Origin: Coleophoma eucalyptorum
Lineage: Eukaryota > Ascomycota > Leotiomycetes > Helotiales > Dermateaceae
Direction of reading: 5' to 3'
Assembly: GCA_026120035.1 (NCBI GenBank)
Contig: JALRME010000014.1
Span: forward strand, 806,001 to 870,000
DNA length: 64,000 nt
Shown here: one piece after another, positions 33,817 to 44,881 of the stretch
Layout of the letters: every line of letters begins with the position of its first letter
How positions within the stretch are numbered: the first letter of the stretch is position 1
Notes under the pieces: generated by a model
What the model was told of the DNA's origin: nothing
Seen by the model: the letters and a program-made list of their open reading frames with translations, nothing else
Databases searched by the model: none
Program-made: the position numbers and the translations under genes

Positions 33817-36800
33817 ATGCGTGTCTCACCTGAAAAAACTAAAGAAGCCCTCAAGGCTGCGCTGGAAGGAGGAGGACTCGCAGTGGAAAGCTAGTAAGTA
33901 ATTCTGACATTCACGACATTTTGACTGGAACCTTACTATCAAAGCGACGAAATATACATCGAGTCTTGGAAAGCAGTGCTCGCTGAGTGCGATAAGCAAC
34001 TTGAGCCCATTGATCGCAAACGGGCACTGGAAGTTAGCAACATTGCAGATTTCCGCCATGAATTGGATCGCCTGCTTCAGGAGTATCCCGATGATGCCAA
34101 TGCGCCTCATCATGTGATTATGCTTCTCCTCCCAACGCTTGATCATTACGAACAGTTCACCCAAACATTTGTCAGGATCATGGCTAAGCGGGTCGAGACT
34201 TCGATGCTGTGGGGACTATTATATTTGGTAGTCAAGGTAAGTGCTGCGTTGATCAGAAGCAAATGGCAATACCAACTCAACGCAGCTCTCGCTCGAGTCC
34301 CGAGGGACAATCGAGCGAATGACCCGAATGTTGGAGCAGATTGGTCATAAGCTAAGAAGACTTAACGAATGCTCTTCGGCACTGCCAGATTTCAGCAAAA
34401 TTAAGGGAGACACCTTGGAAATCAATCGTGAGCTCATCAGCCTTTGGCTGAACATAATCATGTTTTTCCGCGATCAAACCCAAGGCACGTGACTAGCCAA
34501 CAGCATATGTTACTTACTAAATGATAAGCAGACAATCGCGAGAACTACCACATCCTGCAGTCCTTGAACATCATGTATGATGGCGCCATGAAGACAATTG
34601 CGGAAGCGGCATCTCGTATTGAGAAGGCTGCAGAGCTCGTGGAGCGACAGGCGCACATGATTGATGTAGAAATGTTTCAAAGGATGTTGTCTCTGAATTC
34701 CAAGGGGGATGAAACAGCTCAGTCTTCCTGTCAAATGCTCCCTGTGGCTCGAAATCGACGTTTCTTTGGACGAAATCAGATACTTGCCCAGATAGATGAT
34801 TACCTCCAACCTGACAACACATCTAATGGCTTAAGATCTCTGGCGATCTATGGACTCGGTGGCGTTGGAAAGACTCAAATTGCACTCGAGTACGCATACA
34901 GCAAAAAGGATGAAGTGGATAATCTACTCTGGATACCAGCTGAGAATACCCTGGCGTTGCAACAAGGTTTCACTAAGATCGCGGTGGATGGATTGAAGCT
35001 ACCAAATGCAAGCCGTCAATCTCATCAGGAGAATATGCTACTCGTGGTCAGCTGGCTTCAACAAACGGGTAAGAATCTTCTCAAAGTTTCCTAGCATATC
35101 CTGATTACATAGCCTGACAATTTGCTATGTACAGCTTCAAAATGGATTCTCATATTCGACAACGTTGACAACCACAAAATTTTCGAGGAATGTTGGCCGG
35201 CTTCAGATCACGGTGCTATCTTGGTTACAACACGGCGCCATATGGTTGCATCCCAGCCAATTGACACAGGTATTGAGATCACAAGCTTTGATGTAGACGA
35301 AGGGGCTCAGTTAGTATTACATCTTTGGCAGAAGCGTCAAGGGACCCCGGAGGAGAAGGAGGCCGCCAAAGAGTTGTCGGAACTCCTGCGTGGCTACCCT
35401 CTAGCAATCAGCCAGATGACAGCCTATATGAATGCACGGACAATGGCAATCAAGAACTTTCTCGGACTATACAAAAAGTATCCAAAGAAACTACACCGAG
35501 AGCGAAAGGAAGGATGGAAGTATATTGGCTATAACCATGCTTTGGATACTGTTTGGGACATTTCGTTCAGTGCCCTTGACCAACCTGCAAGCACATGTCT
35601 CAGTATTTTGAGCTTTTGTTCTCCCGACTCTATCCCCGCTGCACTGCTAGAGCCCAGCATGGATCTTGATTTACCGTCTCGGCTCAAGTTTTGCAAGGAA
35701 GAATTCAGGTATTGATCTCTTTGAAATATAGTTATCCTGTGCTAACATTTCGGTCAGTCGATGGGACGCCATCGAGCAATTGACAGACCATGCTCTAGTA
35801 CGACATGACCTAGAGTCTCAACGATTCTCTTTGCACCGTCTTGTTCAAGAGGAATGCAAGTTTCGGATGAGCTCGGCAGATTCCCAAGAAGGCTTCGATG
35901 GCGCCGTGAAGCTACTTCTAGATAAGTTTCCAAGTCGTGGCAAGCTCGTCATCATGGATTCTCTATGGGAAGAAGGTGCCAGATACCTGGAGCAAATTGC
36001 TGCTGTGGCTAGGAACTGGCAGGATTCTCAAAACAAATCCGAGGCTTTACAGCCTACAGTCGATTTCTGCAATCTCATGGCGGACTGTGCTTGGTTCGTC
36101 CACGACAACGATGCAGCTGGTGTATTGTCCCTAGTGTTGAATTCAGGCAGGGATGCATACTACAAACTACCAGATAAGCTGAAAGACCCCATTCTCGAAG
36201 CTGATATACTTCTTCTGCTTTGCATCCGGGATCTGAGAGCTGAAGGAGACTTCAAATCGGCAGAAATCAACGGGCGAAAAAGCCTCAAAATTCGGGACGA
36301 TCTTGAAAGGCCACAGCAACTGGAGATGACGAATTGTTACAACTATATCGCCGTGGCTTGTGATTCTGTCGGGCGCCACGCCGAGGCAAAGGAGCTTCTG
36401 CAGAAATCTCGTAGCATCCTGGAAGGAAAAGACGATGAACTGCACACTCGACTCCTGTGTCAAAATAATCTGAACTTCTCACGCAACCTCTTCTCCGCCG
36501 GGGACTTCAATGGCGCAGAGAGGATGCTTGACGAAGCAGTTATCCAAGCAACCAGTTTCAAAAGCTGGTACTCCCTAGCATTGTGAGTTATGTTTTCGTT
36601 GGGTTTTGACGAACATTTGGGTGACCAGTATATGTAGTATCCATCAAACAAAGGCAAACCTTTATCTTCGATGGGAAAGGGTTGAGGACGCGGCGAAAGA
36701 AGTAGCTCTGGCTCGAAGTACTCTGGATGGATCTGGCGGTTTTGCATCGATTAGCTGGACAAGTGGCATCGTCGCTCATCGCACCGCCTCCGTCGCAATG

Positions 36801-37070
36801 AAGCAACATGAAATAGACACAGCCATTGAGGAGTCAAAGAAAGCAGCGGCCATTGCCAGATTGTACCAAATGCCACCAGGCATGCGAGCACGCTTCGTCC
36901 ACTATTTGATGAACGCGTACCTCTTGGACCCAGCTAAATACCAGAAAGAAGCCAATGAACAACGTCGCGAGGCACAGAGGCTCAGAAGCTTATTGCCTCC
37001 TGGCAGAACAGATCTTAATGATGAGGGTGACGAGGCGTTCGATATGCTTGTTGACATCAGTGTGCGGTAA
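33817..37070 (+). CDS. NLR-type STAND ATPase: N-terminal helical domain, NB-ARC, TPR-like C-terminus
   Basis: Seven exons: 33817-33893, 33945-34236, 34286-34484, 34532-35068, 35135-35708, 35758-36582 and 36629-37070, giving 981 residues. Residues 1-190 are helical and resemble the DUF7708-type N-terminal domain of fungal NLRs (SMLWGLLYLVVK, ERMTRMLEQIGHKL). The NB-ARC follows: P-loop YGLGGVGKTQIALEYAY, Walker B KWILIFDNVDN, sensor GAILVTTRR, GYPLAI in place of GLPL, then a winged-helix segment with SLHRLVQEE. The C-terminal third is made of helical repeats of TPR type (CNYIAVACDSVGRHAEAKEL). Such proteins act in fungal self/non-self recognition and cell death. Intron 3 (34485-34531) fits only with a GC donor. 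A 3' extension through a further intron at 37066 is possible and would change only the last few residues. Confidence 0.87.
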
Positions 37071-37677
37071 GCAGCATTCGGTATTTTTACAGAACTGAGT
37101 TCGACTCGTATTGCTATCGCAGGTCATTTTCGAGTTAAGGAACGAATCAAAAGTAGTGAAATTAACCATTCCTCTGAAGTGACGCCTGGTGGCGCTACTA
37201 AACATTCGTTATTGAGTGGTGAGATACATATTTAATACAGTTGCTATACAATGCCTCTCCACTCCGAGCCTATATCTTGCTTGCAATCTAACCTTGAGGT
37301 GCATATCATGAACTCGAAGCACGACACAGTCTAGATTCTCACATGTTTGAACCGCTTTCGTTCTTCCTGAGGCTCTGCTTTCACCTCTTCTTGACAAGTC
37401 CTTGTGCATATTTCGTATGGGCTCATTGAAATGAAACGCATTACCCTTGATTCGTTCGTTGTGATTGAATCCCCGTCCGGCCACCATTCGTATCCAACTC
37501 GTGATTACGTATCTACACTTAATTCGTCGGTGACATATGGTGCATGAAACCCTGCGACTGGCCTCTCTGTCATCTCATGTAAGATTATCAAGGCCAATGA
37601 ATTATTTGACCTTGCGAACCCATTTAAAGCCGATATTTCTAAATGATTTAGAGAATCTTTGAAAATCCATCGTCGTG
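37071..37677. other. Intergenic, no gene seen
   Basis: Between the NLR stop and the start of the RNA cyclase pseudogene. No motif. Confidence 0.4.
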
Positions 37678-39010
37678 ATGATTTCGGTTAATGGCTCAAC
37701 ATATGAAGGTGGTGGGCGCTTGATGAGATCTGCCATTGCATATTCCAGCCTTCTCAACAAACCAATCTGACTCTATGCCATTCGTGCAAACAGGCCGAAT
37801 GATAGAGGTCTGCAGCCCGGGCACAACACAGCTATAACCACCATGAAAAAGCTCACGGCAGCTTTGGTAGAAGGGAACTCCCCATACAGTCCTGAGATAC
37901 AATTCACACCACACATCGACCCAAAAGCTCTAGAGCAGAGGTCTCTCCCAAAAGCATTGGATATTACGCTGGAATCCTCTGTCTCTCTGCTCCTCGTGGC
38001 CGTACTCCCATACTTGCTCCTGTCTCGATTTGCTTCCGAGACATTCCATTTTAATACGCTATTCGACAATAGCACCGAATTTGAACTTACACTTCGCGGC
38101 GGGATGCTTTGTGTACAAGCACCTTCAAATTTCTACATGCTCCAAGTCTTCTTACCTACATTCTCCCTTCTTGGTATCAACGAGGAACACCTAAGTTTCG
38201 GACCAGAATACGAGCAAGGCTGGCATACCGGCACAGAAGGAATAAAGATCCCTGGAAAGATAGTAGGGCGCATCAAGCCATTATCCAAGACCCTGAAAGG
38301 GTTTACCCTAAAATCTCGAGGTCAAGTTCAGAAAATACAAGTCACTGCTCATGTTCCATCTCGGGCCCGTCAGAGATTCGAGGAGATTCTTGACTCCGAA
38401 ATCAACAATACATTTCGCAGTGTCGAAGTAGTTTGTGATGTTTATGAATCCTTACCTAATGACCAATACCACCTATTGACAACAGCGGCGACGGCATCAC
38501 CAAGTGCATATCTAGGCCACGAAGAGTTATATCCAAATGACGCTTTGTTTCCAGCAGAGATCAAAGACAATGATGAAAAGGTTGCATTTTACCTCATCAG
38601 AGCTTGTATCCGAGGTCTTTGGAAAGAACTTAGTCACGGAAATGCGGTTGATGAGCACATGGAAGATATCTTGGCGATCTACCAGACCATGGCATCTGGG
38701 TTCTCATCTGTGATCGTCAAGGGCAATAAGATGGCGGCTCCACAGTTTTCCATGGGCTCTCCTGCTATAGGTAATTCATAGACTCTGAAAACGTTTATGG
38801 CCACGATGATACTAATGTCAGGTTCCAGGTGTTCAAGGTTCTGTCTACGATCTCGATGCGGGATCATTACATCGTCAGACTACTTGGTGGGTAGCTAAGC
38901 ACATGACGGGGGTAGAACAAGAAGAAAGGATTATTGACGGTGAGAGACATGTTGGATGTACCGGCCTAGGGCTCGGTAGCCCAACGAGCCAACTTGATGA
39001 CGTACCATAA
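37678..39010 (+). pseudogene. RNA 3'-terminal phosphate cyclase-like gene with one in-frame TGA
   Basis: Exons 37678-38770 and 38829-39010 make a frame of 425 codons that begins MISVNGSTYEGGGRLMRSAI, the RtcA nucleotide-binding start, and ends with DAGSLHRQTTWWVAKHM, carrying the His of the family L-H-x-Q-T motif that is adenylylated during catalysis. The middle has the insert domain and the family strand GFTLKSRGQVQKI. The frame is whole except for a TGA at 37768-37770, in the segment KPI(stop)LYAIRANRP, where relatives have a basic residue; CGA to TGA is the simplest change. The enzyme would convert RNA 3'-phosphates to 2',3'-cyclic ends. An ATG at 37843 restarts in frame but would lose the conserved N-terminus. 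It may be a recent pseudogene, a readthrough gene or a sequence error. Confidence 0.8.
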
Positions 39011-39060
39011 ATTTTGAGATGGCTATTCGCCAGATAGCAGTAGGGCGGCTGGGACAGCCT

Positions 39061-39096
39061 ATGAATGAATGAATCAATCAATCAATCAATCAATCA
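39061..39096. repeat. Tetranucleotide microsatellite
   Basis: ATGA units followed by about six ATCA units. Confidence 0.9.
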
Positions 39097-40061
39097 TGGC
39101 TTCTAGGGTCTATAATCTGCCAGGACCTTTCTCCTGTGAACCTCGCGTTAGGGGAAATTTCTTAGGAGATCATAGATCCTAGGACAAGCTCTCGGTGACA
39201 TTACGGCTCTTGGGAGAGTATAGTTCCTTTGAGAAATTTCTTTGGAACCGTGTCCTCCTGAACGATTTTCCTTAGGACAAAGCGCTATTCACGTGATTCC
39301 CGTGCTGGGAATAGAGCAAAATTTGGCTCCCTGTGACAGATGTTTTAACCCTTTTGGTCAGATCATTAAATGTTAAAAATATTAAGGAATAGAATTTACG
39401 ATGTTCTGACCTTTTTGGACAGATCATCAAAATATTTCAGCCTGAGCCGAATTTCGCTTTATTCCCAACGCGAACGTTCGTCAAGCGCCAGCGAAACGGA
39501 TGCGCCAACGTCAGGGAGCTAATCTCTGCTCCCTTTTCAACGCTGGCGTTCCTTCAGCAGCCATCGTATTAGATGCGCCATCACCAAGGGACCCCATTCG
39601 GCCCCTCCAGGACGAGCGACCACCAGCCCCGAAGCTATATTTAGATTCGGAGTACTACAATTGCGACTTCATCGGTTGGAAATAATGCACTTCGAAGCGG
39701 CTGCGTCTCAAGCAGGATACCTTAAGATACTACAAGATCTCGAATATGCCTTGTTCATACTTCAAGCCGAAGCAGTCTGATGGCTACCCGCCTCGTTAAA
39801 ATAAGAGAAATTAAGAACTGATCGGGCTCAACTTTGTCCCGAACGCTTATTTGGATTTTGGGGACCGTTTTTCTATCCGACCTATCCTGTCGCGACATCT
39901 CTAAATCGCTACCAGGGACCCATGGAGCTTCCTAAAGTCACCCCAGAGCTGACGCGTGAATCGGGCTCAGCGGCGTGATAGATAGGGATGGGATGGGATA
40001 TAAAGGGAACTCTCCCAGCTACCCGTATCCATTCCCGTGGCTAAAAGAGCCAACTGTGGCC
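39097..40061. other. Intergenic, promoter of the DHA2 transporter
   Basis: No supported gene. Two similar segments, TTTTGGTCAGATCATTAAA (about 39352) and TTTTGGACAGATCATCAAA (about 39412), may be a short direct duplication. A 61-residue frame at 39500-39685 has no motif. Confidence 0.4.
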
Positions 40062-41714
40062 ATGTCGCTCATTATTACTCCAAGCCACGAACAGCTTCCT
40101 GCTGTCGAAAGACCGCCGGTGGTAACTCTCGGCCACCCTTCCGAGCCCTTGGAGGTTGGCGACGACAGCCCCCCGGCCGAGCTCGAGACGGCCGAGGATG
40201 AATCGCAATATCCTACCGGCCTGTCGCGCTTCCTCATTCTTCTCTCGACTGGCCTGGTCAATGTCCTTACGAGTATGGATGGCTCTATTGTGTCCGTTGC
40301 CGTGCCTTCCCTCACGAACCAATTCCACACCGTGCAGGATATCGGCTGGTACTCAGCTGCGTATCGATTATGCGCGTGCAGCTTCCAGTTTATGTTTGGC
40401 AAACTATACAAGATCTTTTCAATTAAGAAGATTTTCATCGTAAGCATCCTTATCTTTATGGTCGGTTCTACGCTATGCGCGACCGCACCGACCAGCGCCG
40501 TGTTTGTGTTGGGGAGGGCCATTTGCGGATTTGCCAACGCTGGAATTATGGCCGGCTGTTTCCAACTCCTGGTGCTGTGCGTACCCATGCGGAAGCGGCC
40601 TCTCTACACCGGCCTCATAGGCAGCGTGACGGGCATTTCCGGCCTTGCAGCGCCAGCGTTGGGTGGTGCCATTGTAGATCGGCTGGGTTGGCGGTGGTGC
40701 TTTTGGATTTCCCTGCCCATCGGTTTCGTGACCGTAGTCAGCATCTTTTTTTTCCTTCCTAACGTCAGGCCCGAGGTCGAACTTACTTGGACTCAGCGGA
40801 TCTCAGAGTTAGACTTGGTTGGGAACGTCCTCTTTCTGCCATCCTTGACCTGCTTGTTTGTTGCTCTCAGCTGGGCCGGCTCTAAATATGCCTGGAACTC
40901 CCCAACTGTCATCGGTCTTTTCTGCGCGTTTGGCATTCTTCTTGGCCTGTTCGCATTGGACCAGTATCGTAAAGGCGATGCCGCCGCCTTACCTCCCCGG
41001 ATCTTGCGCAACCGAACCGTCCTGGCTGGCTTCACTTATACGTTCTGCTGTAACTCGGCGACAATGGTTATTCAGTACTATCTACCCACCTATTATCAAG
41101 CTGTTCGTCAGTATAGTGCTTCGCAGAGCGGTTATTTCCAGTTTCCGATTGTGGCGGGTGACACTATCGCGGTAATCATTCAGGCTGTCGGCGTCTCCAT
41201 TATAGGATACTATACGCCGTTCATGTTTGCGGGGTCCATTCTCATGCCCATCTTCGCAGGGCTTATGACAACACTGACGGTGAATACGGCCCTCGCCAAG
41301 ATCCTCGTCTTGTCTGGTTTCTATGGATTTGCTGGGGGCATTGGTTTCTTATCCCCCCAGTCGGCAGTCCAGATGGCGCTTCCCACAAGTGATAGCAGCA
41401 TCGGGCTCTCTATCATCTTGTTCGCAGAGCAAATTGGCCCTGCTGTGTTCGTGTCGGCTGCACAGAGCATCTTTGAGAATCGTCTGGCCGATAATCTTCA
41501 TCAGCTTGCACCCTCACTGAACGCGACCAACATCGAGGCAATGGGTCTGGGCGACTTGAAGTCCATGATTGGGCCGGAGAATCTGGCTGATGTGCTGCTG
41601 AGTTTTGATAAAAGCCTGGCCCAGACTTGGTATCTCGCGGTTGCCCTCGCTTGTGTGACGATGGTTGGCAGTGCGACCATGGATTGGAAGAGTGTAAAGC
41701 AGAAGAGGGAGTGA
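40062..41714 (+). CDS. MFS transporter, DHA2 (14-helix) drug:H+ antiporter family
   Basis: A single-exon gene of 550 residues. After an acidic cytosolic N-terminus the 14 helices follow: STGLVNVLTSMDGSIVSVAV with the DHA2-type Asp in helix 1, GWYSAAYRL, FGKLYKIFSIKKIF (motif A position), GRAICGFANAGIMAG, and the antiporter motif C region GSVTGISGLAAPALGGAIVD followed by WRWCFWISLPIG. The family exports toxic compounds or cluster products. The start at 40062 (GGCCATGTCG) is preferred; an in-frame ATG at 39993 would add 23 residues. It lacks introns, unlike the DHA2 gene at 47798-49727, and is richer in GC than its flanks. Confidence 0.9.
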   Translation: MSLIITPSHEQLPAVERPPVVTLGHPSEPLEVGDDSPPAELETAEDESQYPTGLSRFLILLSTGLVNVLTSMDGSIVSVAVPSLTNQFHTVQDIGWYSAAYRLCACSFQFMFGKLYKIFSIKKIFIVSILIFMVGSTLCATAPTSAVFVLGRAICGFANAGIMAGCFQLLVLCVPMRKRPLYTGLIGSVTGISGLAAPALGGAIVDRLGWRWCFWISLPIGFVTVVSIFFFLPNVRPEVELTWTQRISELDLVGNVLFLPSLTCLFVALSWAGSKYAWNSPTVIGLFCAFGILLGLFALDQYRKGDAAALPPRILRNRTVLAGFTYTFCCNSATMVIQYYLPTYYQAVRQYSASQSGYFQFPIVAGDTIAVIIQAVGVSIIGYYTPFMFAGSILMPIFAGLMTTLTVNTALAKILVLSGFYGFAGGIGFLSPQSAVQMALPTSDSSIGLSIILFAEQIGPAVFVSAAQSIFENRLADNLHQLAPSLNATNIEAMGLGDLKSMIGPENLADVLLSFDKSLAQTWYLAVALACVTMVGSATMDWKSVKQKRE

Positions 41715-43583
41715 TGTATGTTAGCATATATGGATGTCTTTGGTTTGTTGCCGTAAAAAAATCTTATTTTGACAAGACTATTCCTATAATCCATCACGAA
41801 TTCTTGACTTCAAGATTGGCCATACTACTGTACAAAACCATCACTCTCTTCTCTTACGATGTCTTAAGGTTTGAAGAGCATACAGCGCTCCACATCGTAT
41901 TCGGAGACTATTACTTGAAAAGCGAGTTACCGAGTGGCCTAGACTCAGGATGGGTTATCCTATGGAATCCGATGTCCCGGCAGAAACCTCCGCCTGGCAT
42001 GTTCTGGTGCGTTCCCGGTAGAAAACCAAAGCCACCGTCATAGTTGCCTCAACTCCAAAGGCTTGCTCTTTACCCACAATTTTCTAAACCGTCCTTAGAT
42101 TCTGGCCAGTGCTAATTAAGTGCACCACCTATGATTCGTAGCATTTTGATCCTTATTTTATATACTATTCACTTTGACTTACTGAAAAATGTTGTGGCGA
42201 GCAGTCCGCCTTTCTTAGTAAATTATCGAATAGTATAAGACTTGTCCTTCAGTATATACTTTCTATTGTAGAATCAAACGCTGCTTCCTTTATGGCCTGT
42301 TCTTATGTTTTACTACTTATTGAACGGCTTATTCTTTACTTCTCAAACAATCTTAGAAACATCTACTCGAGTATACCCAAGATTCAGTTCGGAAAATATA
42401 CTAATAAAGGTATTCAATATCGATAACCCTATGTTCTTAAGATCATCTCAACGATCCGAGATAGGACAAATTTGGCGAATGGCTGATACTATAGCCTTCG
42501 AATCCTAATGGCTGAAATTTCCTGGTCACGCTCGCACGAAAACTCATCAGTCGGTTCGAAGCACCATAATATTCGTATTTAGTGCGCGACAAAAATTGTC
42601 AGACGAGTATTTCATGAGAGTTGAAGCGATTGGACCGCACCGGCATGCCTAGGCATCTGAAGTAGAAATTGCCTGAGCACAGACGAACTTGAGTTCTAAA
42701 CAGAACTCCTCGTCTCATAACCGGAAATGTACGGTCTGGCTCAGGTGAAGGTACTCACTCGTAAGCTTGCTAGGAAAATCACGTAGTAGTTTGTTTTGAT
42801 TTGATTGTCGGCTTATATCTTAGTCATTTACATCTGAAGACTTGTTGACCAAGCATCTCACATTTACTCGTTATAGTAAACACAAAACCTCATAGAATTT
42901 GATGATGGCGCAAAATTGTTCTAGATTCCACGTAGAAGGGTCCGTTCCATCCGGTATAGGTATTGATCTCATGAATGTCCGTCCCAAGAGGGTCCGAGGT
43001 AAGAAGAAAAGTAATATTTAGAAGATACAACTTAGTATTGGCTGAGACGAGGAGCAACCTCTCTCACGGCGTGACGCTATTCGCTGGGAACAGAGAGGGC
43101 ACAGACGGACGGACGGTCTCAAACGGGTTCCTGCTACGATTCGCCAGGAACAAACCAAACATCAGGTAAAGTCCACCTTCTCCAACCTTCAGGTCCACAT
43201 CGGCGTCCTTGCACAATGATTGGTTCCCGCGTCAGTTCTACAAAAGTCCTCGGCCGTCGCATCGCAAGAAACTGTCAACTTTGCCATCGCAACAACTGTC
43301 AAAATGTCATCCTCACGAAATTTCCACGATCGAAGCGACGAGTATTGTCCGATAGGAATTCAATCTTTCGGGAATTAAACACCTCGGTTTTTTTGTTATT
43401 GTGTGAAATAATGTCTATAAGAATTGAATAGAATCCGTTTATTCACTTCAGCAAACAATTCTCTGAATCATCTACTTCGCATCTTCACTTCCAACTAAAT
43501 TCGCTTATTTTCCAACTTATCAATTTTTAATTTTATATAAAATCTATTTCTCGATCTTATCACTACCCACCAAACCTCCAAGA
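41715..43583. other. Intergenic, no supported gene
   Basis: 3' flank of the transporter and upstream region of the small secreted peptide gene. Contains one ACGGACGGT site (listed). Frames at 41627-42043 and 42975-43169 have no motif. Confidence 0.4.
43104..43118 (+). promoter_or_regulatory. ACGGACGGT-type element upstream of the small peptide gene
   Basis: GACGGACGGACGGTC, with three CGG triplets each one base apart. It lies about 470 bp upstream of the peptide start at 43584 and matches the elements at 49953-50066 and 56502-56659. Confidence 0.35.
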
Positions 43584-43916
43584 ATGTATATCAACGCCAA
43601 AGTCGTCGCTTTCCTTCTCTTTGCCACCGTGCAAGCTTTGCCAGTTTTGCCAGTGGTCACCGAGTAAGTTCAAGTTTTCCCTAAACCCGGATCAGATCCA
43701 TAGTAGAAGATTAGAAGAAATAGCATCTAACTTTTCTCCGCCGCTAGTGCATCAGCCATCTCGCCAATTGAGAACCGAGCCAAGAAGGCTGGAGATATTG
43801 TTGGCGCTGTTGCCTTGGGCCTTGGAGGACCATTGACTCCTGCCGGTGCAATTGTGGGTGCTGTTGCCGCTGGTCTCAAGGCTGGAGAGAAGGGAGCAGC
43901 TGCAAAGGGAAACTAA
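43584..43916 (+). CDS. Small secreted Gly/Ala-rich peptide precursor
   Basis: Exons 43584-43663 and 43748-43916 join across a GTAAGT..TAG intron to give 82 residues. The N-terminus is a signal peptide (VVAFLLFATVQA) with likely cleavage before LPVLP. A short pro-region ends near NRAKK, a possible basic processing site. The rest, about 42 residues, is an internal duplication: IVGAVALGLGG, a Pro-containing turn (PLTPAG), then AIVGAVAAGLKAG, and a Lys-rich tail. This gives two short amphipathic or membrane-seeking Gly/Ala-zipper helices, as in some membrane-active antimicrobial peptides. No cysteines are present, which sets it apart from most fungal effectors. I do not recognise a named family; the activity is inference. 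Confidence 0.7.
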
Positions 43917-44881
43917 GCACTCTTTGGAGAATAATATATCGAAAGATGAGGATTTTGCCTGGGGCAAAATTCTCTTGTGTACTCTGAGCGAATTGATTTC
44001 AGCTTTGGTAGACATACAAAATAATGTCTTAAATTCGTATATATGACATGACTTGAATAGTTTCCAATTAAGTGACCTGACATTAATGACTGAATCTTGC
44101 CTGGAGTGAAGAGACAAGATCCGATGTTTATCAACGCCTCAATTGCTATTGTTAGGACAGACTTTTAGATTTTCGGTAGTACTCATCGTTAAGGATAGAC
44201 CGGGTTTATTTAACTCGGCTGAACTATACACTTAAAGGCATTGCGGTTCTAACCAACATCAGATTAATATCCATATGGCTAAATTTATCGAAGGATAGCC
44301 AATCCAGCAAGGTACGGTACCTCCGACCCGATTCTCGAACCGGGAGAATCATCCCGGGGGGAGGGGAGGGGGCGAATCATATCGAACCGATTTCGGGGTC
44401 CAAGCCTCCGACTTAGATACCTCATCCCAGGTCCCAAAGGGTTATTTCCTCTAATCAAGTGCGTACTGCTACTCCTATTCTTCAACATTGGCTATTCTGC
44501 TCAATAAAGATGTTCCTCTTGAAGGTCAAGTCCCAAATCAAGTCCGCCTAGAAACTTAAACATCAATTTAAGATGGCAAGCTTTGAATAATTATGTGTTT
44601 AAGGATTATCTCGGAAGCCAGTATGAAAATTTGCCGAAATGCTGGACGTGAAACAAATCAGCCCACGCGTAATTCGTGTTCCTGAGCAATATGTAGGAAG
44701 GGTGAGCTTGAATTTCCACAGTGCATAACAAATTATTCACCAGCTCCAGAATCAAAAATTTTCGATCATGTAGTAGAACTCTAGATGGCTATAGGTTGCA
44801 GTATGACTTAGAAGTGCCCTTGCTTGTATTAAATAAGTCCAGTTGGTTCAATTTGTTTAGTTATTCGAAGCATCTACTAAT
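43917..44881. other. Intergenic, no gene seen
   Basis: Holds a GC-rich block at about 44297-44490 with a G-run (CCCGGGGGGAGGGGAGGGGG) that stands out from the AT-rich surroundings. Frames there are motif-free. Confidence 0.4.

Noticed and set aside
37843..38781. Treating 37843 as the true start of the RNA cyclase gene
   Set aside because: The conserved nucleotide-binding start is encoded upstream from 37678 in the same frame, so the downstream ATG would give a truncated protein.
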